This document shows, piece by piece, positions 6,432 to 13,449 of a stretch of DNA of 27,486 bases. The position numbers and the translations under genes were made by a program. The stretch is from CAZFCK01 sp964517355 (GTDB lineage Bacteria > Desulfobacterota > Desulfovibrionia > Desulfovibrionales > Desulfovibrionaceae). The notes under the pieces were generated by a model. It was not told the origin of the DNA. It was given only the letters and a program-made list of their open reading frames with translations, and made no database searches. The stretch is taken from contig CAZFCK010000037.1 in NCBI GenBank assembly GCA_964517355.1, forward strand, positions 1 through 27,486, written 5' to 3'. Position 1 is the stretch's first letter; each line of letters opens with the position of its first letter.

Positions 6432-6637
6432 GCGCATTTCCACCTTGAAACAAGGCTCACCCCTGGAACAATAATTATTATTTCAGGGAAATGCATAAGA
6501 GCATCTAAACCTTATCAAGGTCGATATGCTCTAGCGCATTTTCGCCTTGAAACAAGGCTCTCCCCTGAAACAATTTTCAATTGTTTCAGGGAAATGCATA
6601 AGAGCATCTAGCGCTTTTCAAGCGTGAGATGCTCTAG
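6432..6637 (+). repeat. Two tandem copies of the ~102-bp hairpin unit
   Basis: Unit A (6432-6533) and unit B (6534-6637) are directly adjacent in the same orientation. Each has GCGCATTT, a CCTTGAAACAAGG mini-hairpin (6443-6455; 6545-6557), a CCTGAAACAA-type stem, then ATGCATAAGAGCATCTA and a closing palindrome ending in TGCTCTAG. In unit B the main stem is CCTGAAACAATT-TTC-AATTGTTTCAGG and the closing hairpin is AGAGCATCT/AGATGCTCT (6601-6609 and 6627-6635). In unit A the main stem has diverged to CCTGGAACAATAA/TTATTATTTCAGG, with most changes still able to pair. The fliA stop codon (6634-6636) lies in the closing hairpin of unit B. Confidence 0.85.
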
Positions 6638-7431
6638 AGAACGCCGTCCGTGCCGTAAAGATCCGCGAAACGCTGCCGCAACCGACCCATGGCTTGGGAG
6701 TGCAGCTGCGACACGCGGCCTTCGGTGACGCCCATGACTTCGGCGACCTCCTTCATATTCAATTCGTCGCCGTAATACAAAGACATGACCATCTTTTCAC
6801 GCGGGGTCAGCGTATCGATGAGCCCGGCCACCTTGTCCACTATCTCCTGCAAGGCCGTGGTCTTGTAGGGCTCGTTGTCCATATGGGACTGATTTTCCGT
6901 GGAAAAGGTGTCCTGAATGGCTTCCAGGTTCAAACAGAGCTGGTTCTGCAAGGCTTCCAGCCCCACACGCACGTCTTTTTCACTCAGCCCGGTTTCCTGC
7001 TGCAAGTCCTCTTCCGTGGCCCTGCGGCCGTGCTGGTTTTCGTATTTGCGGATCGCCTCCTCCAGGGTGCGCACGCGGTGCCGCAAGCCACGCGAGAACC
7101 AATCCATGCGCCGCAGCTCGTCGAGCATGGAACCCTTGATGCGGTTTTCGGCGTAGGTCTCGAACTTGATGCCGAGTCCGGCGTCGAACTTGCCAAGGGC
7201 CTCCACCAGTCCCACGGTGCCGGCACTGATGAGGTCGTTCAGTTCCACGCTCTTGGGCAGCTTGGCCTTCATGCGCAAAGCCAGGTACTTGATCTTGGGC
7301 GCATAGTGCTTAACGATGGCCTGCCTCTCGGCAGCGCTAAACTCGTCCCAGGTCAATTCCCCAGAATTAAGCTTATCCCACGCGTTCATGCTGGAAGAGT
7401 AGTTGTTTCCAGAAAAATTTAATGTTTCCAT
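6634..7431 (-). CDS. fliA: Flagellar sigma factor FliA (sigma-28 family)
   Basis: An alternative RNA polymerase sigma factor directing late flagellar and chemotaxis genes. Region 2 is clear (KIKYLALRMKAKLP...ELISAGTVGLVEALGKFD...IKFETYAENRIKGSMLDELRRMDW), region 3 follows (LEEAIRKYENQHGRRATEEDL), and region 4 has TLTPREKMVMSLYYGDELNMKEVAEVMGVTEGRVSQLHSQAMGRLR. About 265 residues, slightly longer than the enterobacterial protein. The in-frame codon at 7434 is TTG; ATG 7431 overlaps flhG by 59 bp, while ATG 7389 would reduce the overlap to 17 bp. None has a convincing ribosome site, so translational coupling to flhG is likely. It is the last gene of the fliR-fliA run. The TAG stop is supplied by the CTAG of a repeat. 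Confidence 0.95.
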   Translation of the reverse strand: METLNFSGNNYSSSMNAWDKLNSGELTWDEFSAAERQAIVKHYAPKIKYLALRMKAKLPKSVELNDLISAGTVGLVEALGKFDAGLGIKFETYAENRIKGSMLDELRRMDWFSRGLRHRVRTLEEAIRKYENQHGRRATEEDLQQETGLSEKDVRVGLEALQNQLCLNLEAIQDTFSTENQSHMDNEPYKTTALQEIVDKVAGLIDTLTPREKMVMSLYYGDELNMKEVAEVMGVTEGRVSQLHSQAMGRLRQRFADLYGTDGVL

Positions 7432-8200
7432 CAAGATTCGAGGCCACTGGCCAGGTTAGTATCTTCTTGGCCACTTCCCGTGTCGCCACGCTGGCGGGAG
7501 ACGCGGGGTCGGCGTGAATAAACGGCACCTGTTTGATCACAGCGCGCTTCACTTGAGGGTCTTGCGGTATAAATCCAACAAGGTCAAGGGAAACGCCGTC
7601 CAAAAAATGGTCGCTGGCTTGAAGCAGCCGGATGAAAACGTCCTTGGCCGCCCGCTGGCTCGGCGCCATGTTCACCAGCACCTTGAAATGCTCCACGCCA
7701 TGCTGCAGCTTCATGACCTTGATCAAGGCGTAAGCGTCGGTCAACGAGGTGGGTTCGGGCGTCATGACCACCACGCGCTCTTGAACCGCCAAGTTGAAGT
7801 AGACCACGCTGTCGTTGATCCCGGCCCCGGTATCCACGATAAGATAATCCACCTTGTCGTCAAGATAATCCATAGACTCCAGTAAATCCAGCTTTTGCCC
7901 CGTATTGAGCGAAAGCATCTCCCCCACTCCGGACGAAGCGGGCAAAATCTTGAAGCCGTAAGGGGTGTCGAAAAGGATGTCCTTAAGGCTCATGCCCTCG
8001 TGAAACAAATGAAACAGGTTGCGCGGGGGCGCCAGGCCCAGAACCACATCCACGTTGGCCAGGCCCAGATCGGCATCCAAGAGCACCACACGTTTGCCCA
8101 TGGCGCTCAGGCTGCAGGCCAGGTTGACGGAAAGGTTGGTCTTCCCCACCCCGCCTTTACCCGAGGTCAGGGAAAACACCAATGGCATGCCAGCGTTCAT
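7373..8200 (-). CDS. flhG: MinD-like ATPase FlhG/FleN
   Basis: A MinD/ParA-family ATPase that limits flagellar number together with FlhF. The deviant Walker A SGKGGVGKTN (about residues 13-22), the switch I-like segment LLDADLGLANVDVVLGL and the Walker B-like LIVDTGAGIND are all present. 275 residues, within the family range. The N-terminus lacks the extra glutamine-rich FleQ/FlhF-activating extension of some FlhG proteins and begins almost directly at the P-loop. AAGGAG precedes the ATG at about 11 bases. It lies 61 bp downstream of flhF and overlaps fliA, which matches the conserved flhF-flhG-fliA order. Confidence 0.93.
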   Translation of the reverse strand: MNAGMPLVFSLTSGKGGVGKTNLSVNLACSLSAMGKRVVLLDADLGLANVDVVLGLAPPRNLFHLFHEGMSLKDILFDTPYGFKILPASSGVGEMLSLNTGQKLDLLESMDYLDDKVDYLIVDTGAGINDSVVYFNLAVQERVVVMTPEPTSLTDAYALIKVMKLQHGVEHFKVLVNMAPSQRAAKDVFIRLLQASDHFLDGVSLDLVGFIPQDPQVKRAVIKQVPFIHADPASPASVATREVAKKILTWPVASNLDGNIKFFWKQLLFQHERVG

Positions 8201-8261
8201 ATCGTTCGCGCTCCTTGTTGCGGCAAGGGGTTGTTGCTGTTGTATCCTACGCTGTTACGCA

Positions 8262-9335
8262 TCACTGCTCCTCATGAGGCAGCCGATGTTTGAAGAGCAT
8301 GCGCCATAGCGCCAAATGTTTGGCGGGGCACATGGTCCCTGAAATTCCTGAGCCGTAGGAAAAGACCGAACAGGGGAGTTTCGTGGCCCAAGCCGTATTC
8401 ACCATGGCCCCGAAACTATAGCTCTCGTCCAGTTTCGTCCAGACCAGGCTTGCGGTTTTGTCCGCAGCGTACTGCGCGATCAGCGCACGCAGTTGGACAG
8501 AAGAGAAATGGGGCGCCAGCGCCAGATGTACGCACAAATCCTGCGCCGCGTCCAGCCCCAGCCCGCGGAGCTGGTCTTCCAGAGTCAGCCCCTTGCGTAT
8601 GGCGGGCAAATCCACGAGCACCACATCCCACTGCGCGGCCCCGGCCACAAGCTCGGCCGCATCCATGGGGTCCGCGATCTCGCGGTAGTCCAATCCGGCG
8701 AGTTCGGCGTAATGCTTGAGCACCACTTTGCTTTTCATGCGCTGCGTATCGCCGTTGACGATGCATACGCGCGCGGATGCGTCGCACTGCTTGCATTCCA
8801 GGGCCATGCGCACCAGGGCGTGGGTCTTGCCGATGCCGGAAGGCCCGGCGAGGGCGTGAAAGCGTTGCGGCCACGCTTCCCGGTTCCAGCCCCTGACATC
8901 CACGATCCGTTCCAACGGCTGCAGTATGGACGCCTTGGGGCGTCCCTTGAGATCGGTGAAAATTTGCATGACAACGTCCGTATCCACACCCTCGCGTTCG
9001 AGGAATTCCAAGGCCTGCCTCTGGATGGGGGCCAAGAGGCCGAGGTCGAGCTGCGGTCTGAGCAATGTGGCCAGCTGTTCCTTGACCTGGCGCCACTCTC
9101 TGTGCCACTGGTTCCAGCCTTCAGGAGCGGGCGCCTGCGCCATCCCGGCCTCTTCGGCTTGCCGTGCCCGCGGCTGTTGCGGCGCTTCTTCCAGGGCGGC
9201 CGTGATCTCCGCCACACTGACGCCGTCCTCCCGGCGGGTTCTGCTGCTCAAGATAACCGCGTCCGGCCCCAGTTCGGCTTTGATGCGCGAAAGCACATCC
9301 TTGGTACTTGCACCGCGATAGGTCTTAACCCGCAT
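8262..9335 (-). CDS. flhF: Flagellar biosynthesis GTPase FlhF (degenerate G3 motif)
   Basis: An SRP-type GTPase that marks the site of flagellar assembly. The N-terminal B-domain start MRVKTYRGASTKDVL is typical. The G domain shows G1 GPSGIGKT (164-171), a G2-region NGDTQR (about 194-199) and G4 TKLDE (300-304). The usual G3 DTAGR is replaced by DLPAIR (242-247), losing the glycine that contacts the gamma phosphate, and the usual second and third threonines after the P-loop GKT are His-Ala. Length of 357 is normal. The start ATG overlaps the flhA stop region by 11 bp. GTP hydrolysis may be reduced or altered; this is an inference from the motif change. Confidence 0.93.
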   Translation of the reverse strand: MRVKTYRGASTKDVLSRIKAELGPDAVILSSRTRREDGVSVAEITAALEEAPQQPRARQAEEAGMAQAPAPEGWNQWHREWRQVKEQLATLLRPQLDLGLLAPIQRQALEFLEREGVDTDVVMQIFTDLKGRPKASILQPLERIVDVRGWNREAWPQRFHALAGPSGIGKTHALVRMALECKQCDASARVCIVNGDTQRMKSKVVLKHYAELAGLDYREIADPMDAAELVAGAAQWDVVLVDLPAIRKGLTLEDQLRGLGLDAAQDLCVHLALAPHFSSVQLRALIAQYAADKTASLVWTKLDESYSFGAMVNTAWATKLPCSVFSYGSGISGTMCPAKHLALWRMLFKHRLPHEEQ

Positions 9336-11418
9336 GATCGAACACCACGTTCTTCAGGCTGTGCAATCGGATGTCCGCCGGAATTTCCGCCTGCGAGATC
9401 ACCGGCAACGTCGGGATGAACCTTTGCAGCAATTGCGCCAGATGCGGCCGGACCACCGGCGAGGTGAGCAGCACGGGCTGCCCGTCCATTACCATCGAGT
9501 TTTCCACCGCATCGTTTATCAATCTGATCATGAGCTGCGCCTTGCCGGGCTCCATGGCCAGGTACGCGCCATGATCCGTCTTGCGCAGACTTTCTTGCAG
9601 CACGCGCTCCACCGAGTGATCCAGAGTGATGATGGGCAGAGCGCCGTTGGAATCCAGATAGGGTTTGACAATGGTGCGCGACAAGCGTTCACGCACGTAT
9701 TCCGTGAGCTGGTCCGGGTCTTTCACCGAATGCCCCACATCCGCCAAGGTCTCGACGATGGAGAGCAGGTCGCGGATGGAAACGTTTTCGCGCACCAGAT
9801 TCTGCAGCACCTTCTGCACCTGCCCCACGTTCAGAATGCCCGGAACAAGCTCCTCCACGGCCTTGGGCGCGGTCTTGGACAAGTTGTCGAGCAGGGCCTG
9901 CACTTCCTGGCGGCCCATGAACTCGTGCAGACTGCGCTTGAAAACTTCGGTGAGGTGGGTGGCGATGACCGTGGAGGGATCCACCACGGTGTAGCCCGCG
10001 AGCATGGCCTCTTCCTTTTGCGCGTCCGGAATCCACAAGGCCGGCAGGTTGAACGCGGGTTCGCGCGTTTCCACGCCCTTGATGCGGTGTTTGGCGTCGC
10101 CCGGATCCATGGCCAGGGAGTGGTCTATGAGAATCTCGGCGCTCGCGACCTCGTTGCCCTTGATGAGCACGGAATACTGTCCGGGCTTGAGCTGCAGATT
10201 GTCGCGCAAATGCAACGAGGGAATCACCACGCCCATGTCCAGGGCGAACTGCCGCCGTATGGAGCGGATGCGCGAAAGCAGATTGCCGTTCTGCTCCTCA
10301 TCCACCAGGGGAATGAGGCCGTAGCCCACCTCGAGTTCAAGCACGTCCAGGGGCAAAAGGGCCTGCACCTCTTCCGGCGAATCCAGGGAGGGCTGCTGCT
10401 TCTCGGCCGCTTCGGGCTCTTCCTCGACATCCTTCCCGGCGCTGACCATCCGGGCCGCGAGAAACAGCAGGAGGGCGAAGATCAGAAAGGGAACCGTCGG
10501 CATTCCGGGAACCAGGCCGAACACCACGAGCACCACGGAAACTAGGCGCAGGGAGCGTGAGTTGTAGGCGAGCTGCCCCACGAATTCCTCGCCCATTTTG
10601 GCCGAGGACGCCGATCTGGAGACGATGAGGCCCGCGGACGTGGAGATGATCAAGGAAGGAATGGTGGAAACGAGACCGTCGCCTATGGTCAGCAGCGTGT
10701 AGGTGTGCGCCGCTTCCTGCCAGGACATGCCGTTTTGCAACGTCCCCAGGAGAATGCCGCCCACGATGTTGATCAGCGTGATGATCAGGCCCGCTTTCAC
10801 GTCACCTTGCACGAACTTGCCCGCACCGTCCATGGCGCCGTAGAAGTCCGCCTCTTTGCGGATGAGTTCACGTTTTTCCGTGGCCTGCTTCTCGTCGATG
10901 AGCCCCGCGTTGAGATCGGCCTCGATGGCCATCTGCTTGCCCGGCATGGCGTCCAAGGTGAAGCGCGCCGCCACTTCGCCGATGCGCGTGGTGCCGGCCA
11001 CGATGACCACCTTGTTCAAGGTGAACAGAATGAAAAAGATGACGATGCCGATGAGGTAGTTGCCGCCGACGACGAATTCGCCGAAGGATTCGATGACCTT
11101 GCCCGCGGCGCTTACGCCCTCCTGGCCGTGGAGCAGGATCAGCCTCGTGGAGGCCACGTTGAGCGCCAGCCGCAGCATGGTCAGCACCAGCATCAGGGAG
11201 GGGAAAATGGAAAATTCCATGGGACTGGTCATGAACATGGCCGTGATCAGAACAACCAGACTCAGGGAGATGGAGAGGGACAGCATCATGTCCAGGATAA
11301 ACGTGGGCAGAGGAATGAGCATCACAAAAAGAATCACCACCACGCCGCCGGCAAGGAGAATGTCTCCCTGCTTGGCGAAGCGCTTGTAATTGATGTTCGG
11401 TGCTGTTATCGCGGCCAT
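9325..11418 (-). CDS. flhA: Flagellar type III export gate protein FlhA
   Basis: The large export-gate component of the flagellar type III secretion system. Residues about 20-310 contain the multi-span membrane domain. The conserved cytoplasmic loop carries the FHIPEP signature region (ARFTLDAMPGKQMAIEADLNAGLI). The C-terminal cytosolic domain that docks chaperone-substrate complexes begins after a charged linker (about 330-350), with RDNLQLKPGQYSVLIKG and the NPALWIPDAQKEEA-like segment. At 697 residues it is full length. ATG 11418 has AAGGAG about 10 bases upstream. It is 48 bp after flhB and overlaps flhF. Confidence 0.97.
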   Translation of the reverse strand: MAAITAPNINYKRFAKQGDILLAGGVVVILFVMLIPLPTFILDMMLSLSISLSLVVLITAMFMTSPMEFSIFPSLMLVLTMLRLALNVASTRLILLHGQEGVSAAGKVIESFGEFVVGGNYLIGIVIFFILFTLNKVVIVAGTTRIGEVAARFTLDAMPGKQMAIEADLNAGLIDEKQATEKRELIRKEADFYGAMDGAGKFVQGDVKAGLIITLINIVGGILLGTLQNGMSWQEAAHTYTLLTIGDGLVSTIPSLIISTSAGLIVSRSASSAKMGEEFVGQLAYNSRSLRLVSVVLVVFGLVPGMPTVPFLIFALLLFLAARMVSAGKDVEEEPEAAEKQQPSLDSPEEVQALLPLDVLELEVGYGLIPLVDEEQNGNLLSRIRSIRRQFALDMGVVIPSLHLRDNLQLKPGQYSVLIKGNEVASAEILIDHSLAMDPGDAKHRIKGVETREPAFNLPALWIPDAQKEEAMLAGYTVVDPSTVIATHLTEVFKRSLHEFMGRQEVQALLDNLSKTAPKAVEELVPGILNVGQVQKVLQNLVRENVSIRDLLSIVETLADVGHSVKDPDQLTEYVRERLSRTIVKPYLDSNGALPIITLDHSVERVLQESLRKTDHGAYLAMEPGKAQLMIRLINDAVENSMVMDGQPVLLTSPVVRPHLAQLLQRFIPTLPVISQAEIPADIRLHSLKNVVFDHAG

Positions 11419-11466
11419 TATTTTGACACTCCTTCATAGCTGCCGGGGGCGGACTGCTGTTCCGCG

Positions 11467-12537
11467 TCAGGCCCTCTTTCTCTTGAACTTGTTGAGTTCG
11501 GCCAGAAGCGAGGCCACCGCCTTGTACAGTTCCTCGGGAATGGCCTCCCCAATCTCAACACTCTTATACAAAGCCTGTGCCAGGGGCTTGTTCTCCCTGA
11601 TGGGCACGTTGTTTTCCCGCGCGACTTCCTTGATCTTTTGGGCTATCCTGTCCTTACCTTTGGCCAGACAGACCGGGGCGGGCGCTTCCAGAGGATCGTA
11701 TTTCAAGGCCACCGCATAATGCGTGGGGTTGGTCACCACCACGTCCGCCTTGGGCACTTCCTGCATCATGCGCCGCGCCATGACCTGCATCATCTTCTGC
11801 CGCTGCTTCTGCTTGATCTGCGGATCGCCCTCCGCCTGCCGCCGCTCGTCCTTGACCTCGTCCTTGGTCATCTTCAGATTTTCCGAATAATCCCACTTCT
11901 TATACCAAAAATCCGCCGCTGCGATGAGCAGCATGGGAAGCAGGGCGTAAAACACCATCTTCGCGCCCGTGCCCAGGATATACACGGCCAGGCCCTCGGC
12001 GTTCTGGTAAAACAGGGGGGCGATATTCGGCAGTTCGCCCTTGATGACGAGATACGGCGCTATGCCTATGGCCAGGGCCTGCAACAGACTCTTACCCAGC
12101 CGGATCAGCGTGTTGACGTCGAGCATCAGCCGCTTCAAACCGGCCATGGGATTGAAGAGCTTGCCCCATTTGGGCTTGAAGACCTTGGGCGCCCACAGCT
12201 TCCCCACCATGACCCGGTTGGAGCCGTAGGCCACGAGTCCCAGGGCCAGCATCACCGGTATCACCATCTTGGCGATCTGAATGGCGACAAATTGGAACAC
12301 CACGTAAACATTCTGTTTGTTGGCCACAAAGGAGGCGCTTTCGGAGAAAAACCACCGGTACAGCTCTTTCATGTATTCGCCGATATACCCTACATATATA
12401 AACAGGATCACCACGCCCACCAGGATGACCGCCGTCTTTGAAATATCTTCCGATTTCGCGACATTGCCATCCTTTCTGGCCTTGTCTATGCGTTTTTGGG
12501 TCGGTTTTTCGGTTCTACTCGGATCTTGTTGCGGCAT
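11467..12537 (-). CDS. flhB: Flagellar type III export protein FlhB
   Basis: The export-switch protein of the flagellar secretion apparatus. Four membrane segments lie in about residues 33-210, followed by the cytoplasmic domain with the autocleavage motif N270-P271-T272-H273 (VVTNPTHYAVALKY). Cleavage between Asn and Pro allows the change from rod/hook to filament substrates. The N-terminus PSRTEKPTQKRIDKARKDGNVAKS is the usual basic FlhB start. 356 residues, normal length. GGAGG lies five to six bases before the ATG. It follows fliR by 50 bp. Confidence 0.97.
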   Translation of the reverse strand: MPQQDPSRTEKPTQKRIDKARKDGNVAKSEDISKTAVILVGVVILFIYVGYIGEYMKELYRWFFSESASFVANKQNVYVVFQFVAIQIAKMVIPVMLALGLVAYGSNRVMVGKLWAPKVFKPKWGKLFNPMAGLKRLMLDVNTLIRLGKSLLQALAIGIAPYLVIKGELPNIAPLFYQNAEGLAVYILGTGAKMVFYALLPMLLIAAADFWYKKWDYSENLKMTKDEVKDERRQAEGDPQIKQKQRQKMMQVMARRMMQEVPKADVVVTNPTHYAVALKYDPLEAPAPVCLAKGKDRIAQKIKEVARENNVPIRENKPLAQALYKSVEIGEAIPEELYKAVASLLAELNKFKRKRA

Positions 12538-12587
12538 GGCGCCCTCCGGGCCTGCGGTTCAGCGAGCGTTTGGTGTTTTCCGGCGAA

Positions 12588-13367
12588 TCAGGAGGCCAGG
12601 CTCAGGAGCAGCCCGAACAAACCATCCATCCTGACGATGAAATCTTTCATATAAAGCGCCAACATATTGAATATCAGCCCCAAGAAGAAAAACCCCACGG
12701 ATATTTTCACGGGAAACCCGAGCATGAGAATGTTCATCTGCGGCGCGGCGCGCCCCACAAGGGCCAGGGCCAGGTCCACCAGAAACAGCGCCGCCATGAC
12801 CGGCGCCGCGATGCGCACCGCCAGCGTGAACAGCACTCCCGACATTTCCAGCACGTTTTCTGTGAGCCCCGAGGAGATCAGCAAGCCCCCCGGGGGCACG
12901 ATGTTGAAGGAAAGCGTGAGCGCGCGCAGCAGATACAAGTGGCCGTCCAGGGTCAGAAAGGTGAGCAAGGCTATCATGTAGAGGAAATGCGCGGTCACGG
13001 CCTCGGAAGCGCCGGTGTCGGGATCCACCACGTTGACCATGGCGAAGCCCATTTGGAAGCCCACCAGCTGCCCCCCCGTGCGTATGGCCGCGAACACGAA
13101 ATGCACCACCAGGCCGAGCACCATGCCGAGCACCAGTTCTCCGAGCAACATGATCGCGAGATTGAGGGGATGCCCCGGGAAAAGGGCGCCCGGAAAGGAA
13201 AGGCGCGGGTATATGGCCAGGCTCAGCACGATGCACAGAGCGGCCTTGACCGTTTTCGGAATTCCCGTGCCGCCGAAAAACGGCATGAGAAACAAAACCA
13301 GGCTCACCCGGAACAGGGTCAGCAAAAAACTGGTGAATGTGGCGGGATTGAATGTGAAGAATTCCAT
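12588..13367 (-). CDS. fliR: Flagellar type III export protein FliR
   Basis: An integral-membrane export-gate subunit that forms the FliPQR channel with FliP and FliQ, neither of which is in this window. About 259 residues with several hydrophobic segments; FFGGTGIPKTVKAAL matches the conserved FliR loop after the first helix. ATG 13367 (MEFFTFNP) is preferred to an in-frame TTG six bases upstream. The ribosome site is weak (TTGGG). A long open frame shifted by one on the same strand (12559-13395) is a shadow: its translation is His/Gly/Arg-rich and not membrane-like. It is followed by flhB. Confidence 0.94.
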   Translation of the reverse strand: MEFFTFNPATFTSFLLTLFRVSLVLFLMPFFGGTGIPKTVKAALCIVLSLAIYPRLSFPGALFPGHPLNLAIMLLGELVLGMVLGLVVHFVFAAIRTGGQLVGFQMGFAMVNVVDPDTGASEAVTAHFLYMIALLTFLTLDGHLYLLRALTLSFNIVPPGGLLISSGLTENVLEMSGVLFTLAVRIAAPVMAALFLVDLALALVGRAAPQMNILMLGFPVKISVGFFFLGLIFNMLALYMKDFIVRMDGLFGLLLSLAS

Positions 13368-13378
13368 GCCCAACAGAA

Positions 13379-13394
13379 AGCAAAATGCGGGCCA
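13379..13394 (-). promoter_or_regulatory. Sigma-54-like -24/-12 match upstream of fliR
   Basis: The minus strand reads TGGCCCGCATTTTGCT, which fits the consensus TGGCACGNNNNTTGCW with one mismatch and correct GG-GC spacing. The predicted start site would fall at about 13368, directly at the fliR ATG. That leaves no leader, so the match may be accidental or may serve a leaderless transcript. Confidence 0.25.
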
Positions 13395-13449
13395 TGGATT
13401 TATTTTCAGGTATGGCGGAGAGTTACCTAAAACAAACGCCGCGGGCGCG

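Larger units (their letters stand above)
6011..6633. other. 620-bp repeat cluster between fliA and fliL
   Basis: No gene is supported in this stretch. 6011-6115 is ordinary sequence that may hold the fliL promoter. The remainder is repeat modules: the TTAAGAACC hairpin (6123-6169), a nested-palindrome element (6183-6311), a GAGCGGAGCC module (6355-6405) and two tandem hairpin units (6432-6637). The fliA stop codon is inside the last unit. Confidence 0.75.

Noticed and set aside
6432..6637. CRISPR array
   Set aside because: Only two direct units of about 102 bp, each internally palindromic, with no short repeat/spacer periodicity and no cas genes.
12559..13395. 278-codon minus-strand frame overlapping fliR
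   Set aside because: Out of frame with FliR. Its translation lacks membrane segments and is rich in Gly, His and Arg, as expected of a shadow.
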